Assembly: GCA_021307315.1 (NCBI GenBank)
Contig: JAJSPD010000001.1
Span: 1,302,001 to 1,366,000, forward strand
Direction of reading: 5' to 3'
Length of the DNA: 64,000 bases
Source of the DNA: Bisporella sp. PMI_857
Taxonomy: Eukaryota; Ascomycota; Leotiomycetes; Helotiales; Helotiaceae
Shown here: positions 1-10,183 of the stretch, one piece after another
Layout: every line of letters starts with the position of its first letter
Position numbering within the stretch: position 1 is the first letter of the stretch
Position numbers and translations under genes: made by a program
Notes under the pieces: generated by a model
What the model was told of the DNA's origin: nothing
The model's database searches: none
The model's input: only the letters and a program-made list of their open reading frames with translations

Positions 1-1
1 T

Positions 2-400
2 CAAGCTGGTGATGGTCGTTGGTTGGGACATGCAGAGCCTTACATGAGTTCAGGATATGAAGAGCTTGCGAGACGAGAGTATGAGCGTTCCTCCGCTCCC
101 GCAAAGGAAGTCTACTCTCATTTTGGTACAGCAGTTGGTGGACCTAGTTACAAGCCGTCCACAGATCCAGTGTACAACACCACCGATCCGCATACCTTTC
201 CTAACGTTGGTGGAGATTGGGAGAGGTTACTAGAGTACAGGCAACAGGCCATGGAAAATCAGTATAGATATCCTCATTTCTCAAACGCTTTGTAAAAAAC
301 TAGACTGACTTTGAATAGATATGGCGCATTCTCGCAGCAGCAACAATTTAACGGCGGTTCTGGAGGAATTATGGCGCGCGAAGATGAAGAGATGTTGTAG
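2..400 (+). CDS. 3' end of an unrecognised protein gene (partial)
   Basis: The reading frame is open from base 2, so the gene begins outside the window. Predicted coding parts are 2..261 and 319..400. The intron 262..318 (57 nt) starts GTATAG, has a CTGAC branch site and ends ATAG. Removing it joins the frame cleanly into a Gln-rich tail ending in REDEEML and a TAG stop at 398-400. If the intron is retained, translation ends at 293-295. The visible 113 residues are rich in Tyr, Gly and Gln, with no domain I recognise, and look like the disordered C-terminus of a regulatory or scaffold protein. The coding evidence is the phase-perfect splice; the function is unknown. Confidence 0.55.
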
Positions 401-1458
401 ATATCAGATTGCAACAAATGCAAGTACATAAGCAGATTGCACAGTTATAGCTAGTTCTTTCGTTTCGGGAGGTGCGTGGATGGGAATTGTTGTTTTATGG
501 ACTGCATGGAATCAGTATTGCGGGGTCAGACTTGGTAGATGGAGGCATAGGCATCTACTCTCTTCTCATGTGTCTTGATCTGGCTAGTGAGGGTCCGGTG
601 CTTCATGTACTTTCTTTGTTTCGATATCGAGATTGATGTGAGGTACGTACTCCGTCTCCGCACACCCAGCATATCCCAGCATCTCTCCTTTCCCCACGAG
701 GTAATAGTATCGGTGGAGCCAATGTATCAGTGAGGTACTACGACAGATCACAATCATCACCTTGCCTGCTACAACAGATGACGCGCGTTAACCTTCGGTA
801 TGTATCGCCTGTCCCACCATCTCCATCCATGAGCGCTCTGACTACTCACCTCAAAGCATCAAGGATCTGGACGCTGGACTTCCTCGATTCGGACCTGGAC
901 CTGGATGTGCATTTCTCTTAAGTCTCCTCCCTTTCCATAGCTCGTACTCGATGAATGAAATTTTATGTTATTAAACGCTAGAATATTTTGCAGTCTCCTG
1001 TCAGATGTGATCGTGCCTTACCTTTAAATGAAAAGCAGAGAGCCTTAAGTTCTATATTATACCAAATATTTTGTCGTCAAGTGGTGTTTTGGCTGGTTCA
1101 TGATTGTCTAAATTTTATGTACAACATACAAGCTTTGAAAAACCGGACTAGTGTAAAGGTAAAGAGGACCCTCCGCGTTCAACTTTTGTTTCCGAGATAT
1201 TAATTAGCATGGATTCCATCTCTAGGTCACCTTCGGATTGTGAGAATTCATTCGAGTGCATTTCAAAGCAGGTGGTAGATAAGCCCTCAGCATCAGGTCC
1301 ACGCATACATTTTGCCCAACCTAGTACTATACTTGCTCCTAACCTATGAGAATATCGAAAGCAACTCGTAGAATACCGCAGCCGTCGGGATACTGTCAGA
1401 AAGAAGAACCAGTTGTTGCTTTTGCGTACTGTGAGGTTGGACTTGCCCTTCGTATGCT
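401..1458. other. intergenic, no gene seen
   Basis: About 1.06 kb without a convincing reading frame. It should hold the 3' UTR of the leftmost gene. The short open frames here show no codon pattern or splice structure that I would trust. Confidence 0.5.
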
Positions 1459-2175
1459 TTACTTATTGGATTCGGTCTTAACAAAAAAGTAGCTTGCAAT
1501 CATTGCCTTCTTTCGCCTTGTTTTAGCATCCTTAGGACTCGACTTGCTGAATGCAACCGCGAGGTCAATCGAGAACTGTTTTGGAAGTGCCTCAAGCTCC
1601 TCGCCCAACGTGTTGCTTGGTAGGTCCCACGCTGCCATTTGAACACACAAGTGACGAAGTGGGCTGTCCGCTGCAGTGTTTTTATATACGTATTCGATTT
1701 CTGACGTTTCCCATCCACACTCAGAGAACACTCTCAAAATCTGCTCCACAGCTATGTTTTGGACATGTGGGATTATGAGTTCATCGGCCAGAACCCAGAG
1801 CTTGAAGAGATGTTGATCTTGGTCACAGCAAATCTTTTCATGTGCCTTCCTTTCCTCCTCGCATGCACTAGCCCAATGATGCGTGTGGTCTGGGTTGTGT
1901 GTCGCAAAGTTGATATTACCACTGTATAAATATTGAGATAGGTAGCGGAAGGCCTCGACACTCGTATGATGGAGTCTGTATGTTTTCTTTTGGCCCTCAA
2001 TGAATGGCCCCCTGAAAGCAGCTTTGAGAACAGAGGAGGCCACGCAAGCAGCCTCTTCATGGATCAAGAACTTTTTGCCTTCTGGACCGATCAAGAATGT
2101 GACCATCTGTTCCGGGTTCCTAATATCTGTAAGTTTGACACACATGATCGAATTAAAGAAAATGGAGGCGCTCAC
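1459..2175 (-). CDS. BTB/POZ domain protein (copy 1 of tandem set)
   Basis: The 238-residue frame is fungal BTB-domain-like. The BTB core begins near residue 24 with MVTFLIGPEGKKF, followed by the conserved H-x-E, an F-x-EG-Q segment, YRL and a YLYSG motif. A C-terminal helical half contains LWVLADELIIP, matching the two neighbouring copies (LWVLGDKFLVG in the 4.3-5.1 kb gene). Such proteins usually mediate dimerisation or Cullin-3 adaptor contacts in nucleus or cytosol; here the role is inferred from fold only. The first 22 residues may not be real: an acceptor-like TTACAG lies just before the core and a GTGAGC about 50 nt upstream, so a spliced upstream exon is possible, although I found no in-frame ATG for it. 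Confidence 0.7.
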   Translation of the reverse strand: MSASIFFNSIMCVKLTDIRNPEQMVTFLIGPEGKKFLIHEEAACVASSVLKAAFRGPFIEGQKKTYRLHHTSVEAFRYLSQYLYSGNINFATHNPDHTHHWASACEEERKAHEKICCDQDQHLFKLWVLADELIIPHVQNIAVEQILRVFSECGWETSEIEYVYKNTAADSPLRHLCVQMAAWDLPSNTLGEELEALPKQFSIDLAVAFSKSSPKDAKTRRKKAMIASYFFVKTESNK

Positions 2176-3108
2176 GCAAAAGTTGACAGCTTAGCCTTTT
2201 GCTTCTTTATTGCCCCGTGAGGAGCTATTGACATACCTGCCCGGCCCAGGTCTGTAAAGCTGCCAAGGGAATCGCATGGAGGCATGTTTTGATCTGGCCT
2301 GCGCAGGTCAACCTTGCCCGGTCTCGATTCAATCGTCAACGTACCTGATCAAGTGATGGGTATCTTTCTTATGTAGCTTGAATGTTAAGGAAGAATTTGC
2401 CAGAGATACTATTTGTTCCTTGAGTCGCGGAGCTGTTGTCAAAGACCTATGTGGTTGTTCTCAGGTTGTAGGCATAGAGGATGTTTTCGAGAAGAAGCGA
2501 GGAAGTCAAGGCTAGACTTTCGAGAACACTAGTGACCGCTTAGGGTAGAGTAGAATCGAAAGACAAGCGGGCTCAGGTAAAGACGTAGGTGAAAGTTGAA
2601 GGTAAGGAACGAAGAATTCACGCTTTTGTAATGAAGGTATCTAAAGTGAAAATTGAAGTCTATATGCTGAATTGGAAAGCAAAGTTGACGCCCGCAGCCG
2701 GTAGTTGCCAATCATGGATTTCTGTCTATTTCTCAACCTCCTATCAGTTGCATCTATGGCTTGAAAACAAAATTTTGTTGTGAAATCGAGACGTTGCAGT
2801 TCCGGCGTCCTCTTTACCCAAGAAGGCTGACACGATCGGGAAGAGCATTGGAAGGGATTTCACAAATAATTGACCACACGAACAAGAACATAAGAAAAAT
2901 GTGGAAAATCTTGACTTTGAGCGCAGCAGATTTATGATCAGGTTGTCGAAGATTGTATCCAACTCTACCGCTAACATTTTGATATTTCCAGCATAGTAGA
3001 AACGTCATCAGCTCATTCACGCTCCTAGCTGAGGTGTCTTATCAAAACCGGCTTATCACCGTCCCCATGCCTGCTACAGTTGAAAAGATATCAAGTTAGA
3101 CTTCGTCA
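2176..3108. other. intergenic between BTB copies 1 and 2
   Basis: Roughly 0.93 kb. It contains the promoter side of BTB copy 1 and the 3' side of the broken copy 2. No reading frame here resembles a protein I know, and no repeat stood out. Confidence 0.45.
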
Positions 3109-3748
3109 TCAATTAGGGAGAATATTGGAGGCGTATCTTCCTTCGGTCTCTCTATCAACAAAGAAGTCATTGATGTTAATATCCTTTTCGTGGCGTTTCC
3201 TTGCTGAATCAGGAACAGCATCAACATACGTTGCGTCTAAATCCATTAGAAACTCTTTAGGATACGTATCAGCTCCGCTGTGCTTATCAAAATAGAATTT
3301 ATTGGTGCTCCAAGCAGTCCAATGAACCAGCAGGCGGCAAAGCGGACTATCCTCTGTAGTATTGTCATAAATATTGGAAATGCTCAGTGTAAGGAAGGAG
3401 GTATCCACTGAAAACTTGTGGCGCACAGATGCTTGCAATCTCATGAATCTTTCTGACGATGATATTCTGCATCTCGCTGACCAAGAGCTCATTGCCCAAG
3501 ACCCAAAGGCGGAGCCATACTCTCACCAACAAAGAATGTTACCAGCTCGTTTGGCTCACCTTAGTGTATTAGTTATCATTCTCCAAGCTCGGTAGAAACA
3601 AAACTTACTTAAACTCTAGGACCTTGTTTGCTCCCGACTTCTCAAGCTGTTCTTCTACTTGAAGATCACTCGACACTAGGTGTCTTGGTGTCACGATAGC
3701 ACACCTTCTCAATAATGTAGGAACATCTGTATATGGTGGACTCGACAT
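3109..3748 (-). pseudogene. BTB/POZ gene remnant (copy 2), deleted and frameshifted
   Basis: A plausible original start (MSSPPYTDVPT) reads from 3748, followed by a GTAAGT donor and a normal-looking intron. Downstream, the BTB opening appears as ELVTFFVGE, but the middle of the domain (the H-x-E to YSG part seen in copies 1 and 3) is missing. A second frame continues as LWVLGNELLVSEMQN through IHEIAS and runs into a stop. The C-terminal part then resumes in a third frame as NIYDNTTEDSPL to DFFVDRE, ending near 3109. At least one internal deletion and one frameshift are visible, so a working BTB protein is unlikely. The surviving blocks align with both neighbours, showing shared origin by tandem duplication. 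Confidence 0.75.
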
Positions 3749-4340
3749 TATATAGCCCTGTAGATCATAATCAGCCTAGTACTCAATCTCAATTTGTGGT
3801 GGAAAAGACAAGGAGCTGCGGAGACGTGGAGGTGCTTCGAAAGCCACGAATGGATATAAGGCTGAAGGCCAACGATATTTGAGGCTGGTAGCAAAGCCAA
3901 GTCTCTGGTGAATTAAAACGCCTCATACCTGAAATTTGAGGATTTGGTGTGAGAATACACACTGTAGATCGGCTAGGGAGAGAGCACTACAAAGATATAG
4001 AATATACAGAGAAGATGATCCAGTAATGGAACAGCCGTCACCATAGCCCGAAATACTCTCTTTGAAGGCAGGCCATGAAATTAGGTCTTAAAAGTCTATA
4101 CTACAATATGACTTTATGCTATCATGAGCCCTATGTAGTTGTCGCTACCACCATAATCTCACTCTCTGCTGTGGATGCGTCTCAATTAGCTAAAATTAGT
4201 ACAGCATTTATCTTTAAGTTGGAGCTACTCTGGCCCATCCTTGACGATCTTGACTCACGTGCTCGCCTCGATCTTGGCCGAAAGAGCAATTAGCTTAGCG
4301 CTTTGCAAGACAGTCAAACAGGGTAGGATGCATACCTTCA
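3749..4340. other. intergenic between BTB copies 2 and 3
   Basis: About 0.6 kb with no supported gene. The plus-strand frame at 4075-4293 has no recognisable content. Confidence 0.45.
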
Positions 4341-5071
4341 CTAAGTACCGTAGTCAACGTAGAACTCGCCAGGATCCTTAACCAATCTTCGGCTAGTTCT
4401 CGCATGATCAGGGACTGCCTTGCAATACTCGAGAGCCAGATCTCTTAAAAACTCCTTAGGAATCTTTTCCATCTCGATAGCCTTGAACCAGTCGGGATAG
4501 ATCTTCCAGGTGCACGAGTTGACGACCAACCGACGCAGCTCGCTTTCTTGAAGCGTGTTCTCGTACAAGTAATGCAACGAGGACGCGAAGGCCGATGGAC
4601 CGCACGTGCGCGCGATTTCGGAGATGCGTTCTGCGACGTGATTTTGCAACCGGCCGACCAAAAACTTGTCTCCCAAAACCCAGAGCTTCAGAAGGGTGCT
4701 CATTTCTAGGCCGCATTTGACCGGATGATCCTCGGAACCCTCATCGTGCTCTTGAAATTTCACTTTGCCGCTGTAGCAGAACTGCATGAAGTAGGTGAAG
4801 ACCTTCTCATTGGTATCGTCCAGCCTATATGATTGCGTCCGGCCTTCAACGAACATGCTGTTGAAGGCTCGGTCAAGAACCGTCGATATCGCACACGCGA
4901 CTTCCTTATGCATGAGAAATATCTTGGTTTTGCCTTTAGCTCCGATGACGAAAGTGACGAGTGAAGCTGGGTGGCTGCAACCTGTCAGCCTGTAGTTGCG
5001 TCTTCCGGAATTGGGACTTGCGAGAATTGTGGGACGTTAGCTACATCATCCTGCCTCTCGCCCTCTGTCAT
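4341..5071 (-). CDS. BTB/POZ domain protein (copy 3)
   Basis: Predicted coding parts on the minus strand are 5071..5022 and 4974..4341, giving 227 residues. The BTB core starts SLVTFVIGAKGKTKIFLMH and continues through FVEGRTQSYRL, the FCYSGKVKF motif and LWVLGDKFLVG, ending DFYVDYGT-like as in the siblings. The intron 4975..5021 is 47 nt with a GC donor (GCAAGT), a CTGAC branch site and a TTGCAG acceptor. It is the only join I found that connects the upstream exon (RWRPMTEGERQDD, VPQFS) to the BTB core in phase. The coding frame runs further upstream without an ATG, so another 5' exon before 5100 may exist. Adaptor or dimerisation function is inferred from the family. Confidence 0.7.
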
Positions 5072-6400
5072 GGGTCGCCAGCGGGTTACTCGGGCAGTCA
5101 ATTCTTCCTCTGGCTCTGCATCTTGGGCGGCGGTGCCCGCTGCTGGTCGAAACACTTTGCGGTATAATGTCAGCCTGATTTATTCCCCTAGCTTCGGCAA
5201 CAACCTACTTGTTCAAAAAATCATCTATCAATATTCATTCCAGACAGGTGAGATGGTACGAATTGATTCTTGACTGGTTGAGGGGCGATTTGAGAAAACC
5301 TTGGGGCTTATTGAGAGGTGAGGTGTCTGGAAATAGTAGAATATGAAGGAGGTAACGTTGAATTTGGAAAAATGATTAAGACAGCCGGATACAGGGTAAC
5401 ATTGCAGAGCCATTTTCAACCACAAAGGTGAAATTTAATTATTCTATGGTGAGTGAGAACTTCATAGCTACGTCAAATATGCGGTTTGGCTCAGGAGACG
5501 CTTTGAAGGTGAGTCCTTGGGAAAATGCAGATCAATACCAGCAGCCATTAGTATTATTTTTTGATCTTCTTGACGGAACCTAGAGACCTCAGATATCTGT
5601 TGCTCTATAAAATGGTAGCTCATTTTGGTATCAGGAAGTTCTGCTTATTTGCTTGAGCGGCCCATCCCAGATACATTTCACATATTAGTGATTCGTCTTG
5701 AAGTTGGCTAAATGAGATTGGTGACAGGGTTACGGTTGTTAGCATCCTATAGCAGCAGAAAGCCTGCATGATTGACTTAGCAAGTAGCAGCGCCTGAGAA
5801 GAATAGTTGGCGATACTGATGGTCCTGGCAGTTCATGAGTACGTTGTGAGTCGGAATTCAGTACAGTCATAGTAGAACCACGCCTAAAGGCTACATAAAA
5901 TCTTGCTTTCATGTTTAGTATTATGTTCATTTTTGAGACACATTAACATTTTGTTCGCCCCAATGAGTTATAAATATGACTACAACTGGAAAATACCCAG
6001 AACGATAACGCCCCACCCATCTAAATGGCAGAAAAAGAAACCTATACGCTATGTATATATGGAAAGAGAGTCCTGAGAGTTCCTCGAATCTGCTAAATCT
6101 TCATACGCCTCAAAAGTTTCTACGCTTTTCTTAGTATATTGTACGGGTAAGCATATATCTCATTAGGCAGCCGTGCTTTCAAGACCACAAAATAACATGC
6201 ATCTAGTTTTGTGCAATATATCCAGCAAATGAAAGGTTTTCCATGGGCAAATAAAAGAGTTTTCGAAGCGGGGGAAAACTTGAAATGATGATATAGGAAA
6301 CGGAAGCAGATAGACAACGAGTAAATGGGGGAATGCATTTGCCATTGAGCTAGCTACTTCCCCACAACGCGCTTGGATGTCACAACGAAATCTTAGCCTA
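5072..6400. other. intergenic; possible 5' exon of BTB copy 3
   Basis: On the minus strand just upstream of 5071 the frame of BTB copy 3 stays open to about 5160, with a GTAGGT donor near 5212 and a CTGAC branch site. An unassigned first exon could therefore sit near 5210-5300. The rest, to 6400, shows no gene I can support and includes the 3' flank of the next gene. Confidence 0.4.
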
Positions 6401-6829
6401 TTAGCATCTGCCGTTTCCCTTGTCTTTTCCATCGTCCTTAGCCTCAGGCGCCTTTTGCTCCTTGGGCCCTGATATTCTCGCTTTCTTGGCGGGACGAATT
6501 GATGGTGGCAGCGGAGACGTAAAGGGAGTCCAATTGAATGATGCGGTCTTCTCCTTCTTCATCGATGGTTCGCGAGAGGCGGCCGTGCCCTTTGGGGTGG
6601 TCGGGGTTTCCTGCTTGATCTTGAGGTTTGCAAAGGCGTAAGAAGGAGTATCGTTGACAAGCTCTGGTATGTCGGTATCCTCCCGCTTGATCTCTGATCG
6701 GAAGCGACCGGATTCAGGGATGTCATCGAAGAGATCTGGCATGTCATCATTTCCCTGCTTAGCTTTGGGCAGCGAGAAGGTGTTGGAGCGTTTTCTCTTG
6801 CGAGAGTCTGGTGTGCTTGGGTCCGTCAT
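6401..6829 (-). CDS. small basic, probably nuclear, hypothetical protein
   Basis: The start is taken at the ATG of MTDPSTPDSRKRKRS, giving 142 residues. The longer frame upstream to 6961 looks like 5' leader. The N-terminus has a strong basic cluster, RKRKR, a likely nuclear localisation signal. The middle is acidic (MPDLFDDIPES, DIPELVND), and two short motifs, IKRE and IKQE, fit the SUMO consensus psi-K-x-E. The C-terminus is Lys-rich and low in order. No enzyme domain is visible. I infer a disordered nuclear protein, possibly SUMO-modified; its identity is unknown. It is a single exon with no splice signals needed. Confidence 0.6.
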   Translation of the reverse strand: MTDPSTPDSRKRKRSNTFSLPKAKQGNDDMPDLFDDIPESGRFRSEIKREDTDIPELVNDTPSYAFANLKIKQETPTTPKGTAASREPSMKKEKTASFNWTPFTSPLPPSIRPAKKARISGPKEQKAPEAKDDGKDKGNGRC

Positions 6830-8369
6830 CGTGAATGGTGAACAGGACCTTGTGTGAGATATTAGAAAGGTGATCTCCGCTATGGACGAGAGAATCTTTC
6901 CAGAGGCTTGTGTTTGGAGTGTAGTTCTTGTGATTTGACAATGCAGGACGCAGATCAACATGAGCAGCGAATCTCATGCACACCACTGTTGTAAAGAACA
7001 CAGCGATAAGGAGCGATATGGTTAGTTCTATTCATGTTGGCTGAAAGTCGTAATAAGTAAATAAACCCCGTATTATCGCTTCGTCAGCCAATAAGGGGAA
7101 GATCTAGACAGTCCTTCTAATTTCGGACATCCCATTCTCTCACCATTGACCACAACACGCATGTACTTTTGGATGCTGACAATACATTCTGAACTGTTCT
7201 GTGTGGTTTCCTTCGTTTCAACTTTATATCACGCACCTAGATCATATACTAGATTCATTGCAAGGCATGACTGGTGTTGGCTTTATTCCTGCTTGGCCTC
7301 TCCTATAAGTTGAAGGATTCTTATAAAAAGCATACCAAAAACCAAACCAGGAAGAATATTTTTTATGGTTCACGTTATTCTTCACGGTGCACATTGATTG
7401 TGTTTCTGTGGATGGCATGTCAAGGCATTTGTGCTTTGTAAGTCGGCTTGCAGAAGTATTTGTGCTTAGTGTAGCAAAAGAATGTCAAGATGTCTTTTGT
7501 CTTTTGATTATATAGTACGCAAACCTGTTTCAAACTGAAGAAGCATTCATTTATTTGAAAGTATCACCTGTTTGAAGCATAATTATCAGCTATAACAAAC
7601 CCAATGCTTAGAATTTAGTCATCAAATAGGCAGTCTGGTTCAATTTCCTCTGGCCGGGTCTGATATATACTTCCAGGAAACAAGGATTGGCGAGTATTCC
7701 CAGCCATGACGACAATCTCGAAAGCCGAAGGAAACATGTTGGGCATTTGTAGTCTAGCGCACCTAACACCTTGTGTTGAAAATGCGATGCAATCTTTCTT
7801 CGTCATGAAGACCGTATCACAAGACTGTCTGGGTCGATACAATTAGTACTAAAAGACAAGCGTCAAGGGAATGGATAGACAAACTATGTTTGCGATTACA
7901 GATAACACCTATGAATATGTCGCCTTCACTTTGTCGGACATGCATTCAATTTAGGAGCTCAGCGTAATCCTCCGAGAGTGATATGACAATTATCGGTTAA
8001 TGCTTGAGCAGAACACAATGCATTGTGTGTCACATGATCGATAGGCTATTCCTGGATGCCGATTCTGACTGAAGCCGCGCAACCCCGTTGCCGATCATTG
8101 AGAAAAGGACAAAGATATAGATGCATCCGAGGATGTCATGATGATTGATGTCGTACCCAAGCTCTATAGAAGGACAGTCGCTATTCGCATACCGAAATAG
8201 CGAATCTCATATCAGCAAAAAAAGAATGTGATATACAAGTTTGTTCTGCAGGACGCAGGTATATCTAAGTTGGTAATAGCTTTAAATAGGATCGAGTCGG
8301 CAATCTCGAATGGACTCGCTTATGGGACGTGCAGCACGAGTGAGCTGACAGTGCTCAGCTTGGCACTTA
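6830..8369. other. intergenic, no supported gene
   Basis: About 1.5 kb. A minus-strand frame at 7615-7842 follows a TACTAAT branch-like site and a GACAG acceptor, but I could not connect it in phase to any upstream exon. No other coding signal was seen. Confidence 0.4.
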
Positions 8370-8841
8370 CTTGGCGCGCTTTTGGATAAAAAAAGTCGGA
8401 ATCGATTAAAACGTGCACGAATAGCGCCAACACACCAAATATTATGGCATGCCGCTTTTATTTCCGCAAGTGCGGAACTTGTGAAAGTTTCGTGTTGCAA
8501 TTTGGTACAATTTTACAACATAATACTTATATTAAACAACAACCATTAAAAATAAAATTTAGTTTATTGAAATCCGATAGATTTAAATTAAACAAATCGA
8601 TTAAATATATACTTTTATATATTTGATGACGCGGTTTATTTCAAAAACAAAAATCCGATTTCAAATACAATTAGGCTTAGCGTAGTTCGCTTAGTACAGC
8701 AGCATAGCAAAATTCTGAAAATAGAAAAGCGCATATGCAGGTTTCGCTTAAATCCCTTAATAAAGGAAATAGTGGGTAATTGTGGAGACGCTATTCGTGC
8801 ACGTTTTAATCGATTCCAAAAAGTCAGCACTAAAGCCAAGA
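8370..8841. repeat. AT-rich inverted-repeat element (MITE-like or transposon remnant)
   Basis: A perfect 29-nt inverted repeat sits at 8398..8426 and 8789..8817; the left arm begins GGAATCGATTAAAACG and the right arm is its exact reverse complement. Weaker similarity may continue outward to CTTGGC/GCCAAG near 8370 and 8841. The roughly 360 nt between the arms is strongly AT-rich and holds no coherent protein. This fits a non-autonomous DNA transposon or a C-to-T-decayed copy. I could not define a target-site duplication, so the true ends are uncertain, and the relation to the Tc1/mariner relic at 34.5-35.3 kb is untested. Confidence 0.6.
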
Positions 8842-10183
8842 ACTCACATGCTGGGGGAGAGGGGGGGGAAAGGCAATTTTCGCCTCCAGGATATATTCGG
8901 ATATTTTCATTTCTTTCGAATAGGCCGATAGTCATTTCGTCCTCTAAAATGAGGAGGAGATTTGATCATTATTGGCATTGAAGCTTTATTGCGGCCAGGC
9001 ATGCGACCGGATCACAGCTTCGAAAATGTTTCTTATCCGTTTTGGGTCTGTTGCTCTCTCATTGAAGCCTTAGGGGACGATTTCGAGGCGCCGGACAAAG
9101 TGGCTACAGAAAGAGAGTTGAGGTGGGGGAATCCGGGATAGCTGGTGTTACCGCCGGCATGGGCTGATCTCCATGCACATCACTGGACAAAGAACGCACA
9201 GGGGCACAGGAACATGTTTATACCCTGAGCCTATCACGGGCGTCAGGCTCTCTTTGATCACTAACTATCACTAAAAATACAGGGTGCAGTAGGACTGGCG
9301 TTGCTTTGCCGCCCAATCATGCCACTAGACCCCAACCTCCATCGAACCGGGGGATATGATAGCCAGCCAATTGTCTCCAGTAACCACCCATCTTCTTTCA
9401 AAATCTGCAGTATGCACAACTGGGATGCAGGCGCGAAGCTCATCGGCTTTATTGGTGAGCACCATCTCTCATCAGCATCTCCACCCATCTTTTTCCACGT
9501 CTCTTCCATTTGCGCCGAAAGGCACCATGAGAGTTTTCCTTCCCATCTTCTTCGAAAGGTCTCACTCTCCCGAAAGAATCGAGAGCCTTCAAGGTCTTTG
9601 TTTATGTGTGTGTGTGTGTTTCTTTCATGAATAGCATTGTTCGGAAAAGAGTCTTCAGAAGAAAATCGCAGCATCAGTTACTTGAGTTCTATTCGCCCAC
9701 CTCTTGTTCCCCAGCCTGACCCCTCGATCGCCAACTTAACGCCTCCCGGCAACCTCAAAAAGTTAGACCTGGGCGTCTATTTTGAACTCACCTATTACTA
9801 CGAGTGCTACGAATTGACGGCTGCATGACCTTGATTGGTACCCTATCACAACATCCTAAAGTCTGGCCAGACGCTCACCCTCACATCCCTACCCCTCTGT
9901 GCGCCATATCTTTACCTCTTCATCTCCCAGATCGTTACTTCTTTTAAAGTAGCCTCAAAAAAAGTACGTCTCAAATTAGCTACTATCTTTGGTGCAGGCG
10001 CTTCCACAAAACCTCTCGCATTCCCGCCTGCTTCAAGACCATCTCATTTTATCTTGATAGCTGGTCTCTATCTGTAATATTCTGTCCTTCATCTTGTTGT
10101 CTTGCTTTGCCCTCGTTGACCTACACATCTACGAGTGGCCTTTCTATCCTTCAAAGGAGTTTTGTTTCTCCCAAATATAAAAA
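8842..10183. promoter_or_regulatory. long 5' flank of the four-helix membrane protein gene
   Basis: About 1.3 kb upstream of the ATG at 10184. From about 9300 onward the plus strand becomes pyrimidine-rich, with a short GT microsatellite near 9606-9620, resembling a fungal promoter plus leader. Overlapping frames on both strands (for example 9261-9674 minus) have no domain content and are treated as chance. Confidence 0.4.

Noticed and set aside
7615..7842. 75-residue minus-strand frame after a branch-like TACTAAT
   Set aside because: No ATG or phase-compatible upstream exon could be found and the protein has no recognisable motif.
9261..9674. 137-residue minus-strand frame overl apping a 109-residue plus-strand frame
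   Set aside because: Both strands are open in a low-complexity promoter-like stretch, with no domain, no splice support and no start context; most likely chance.
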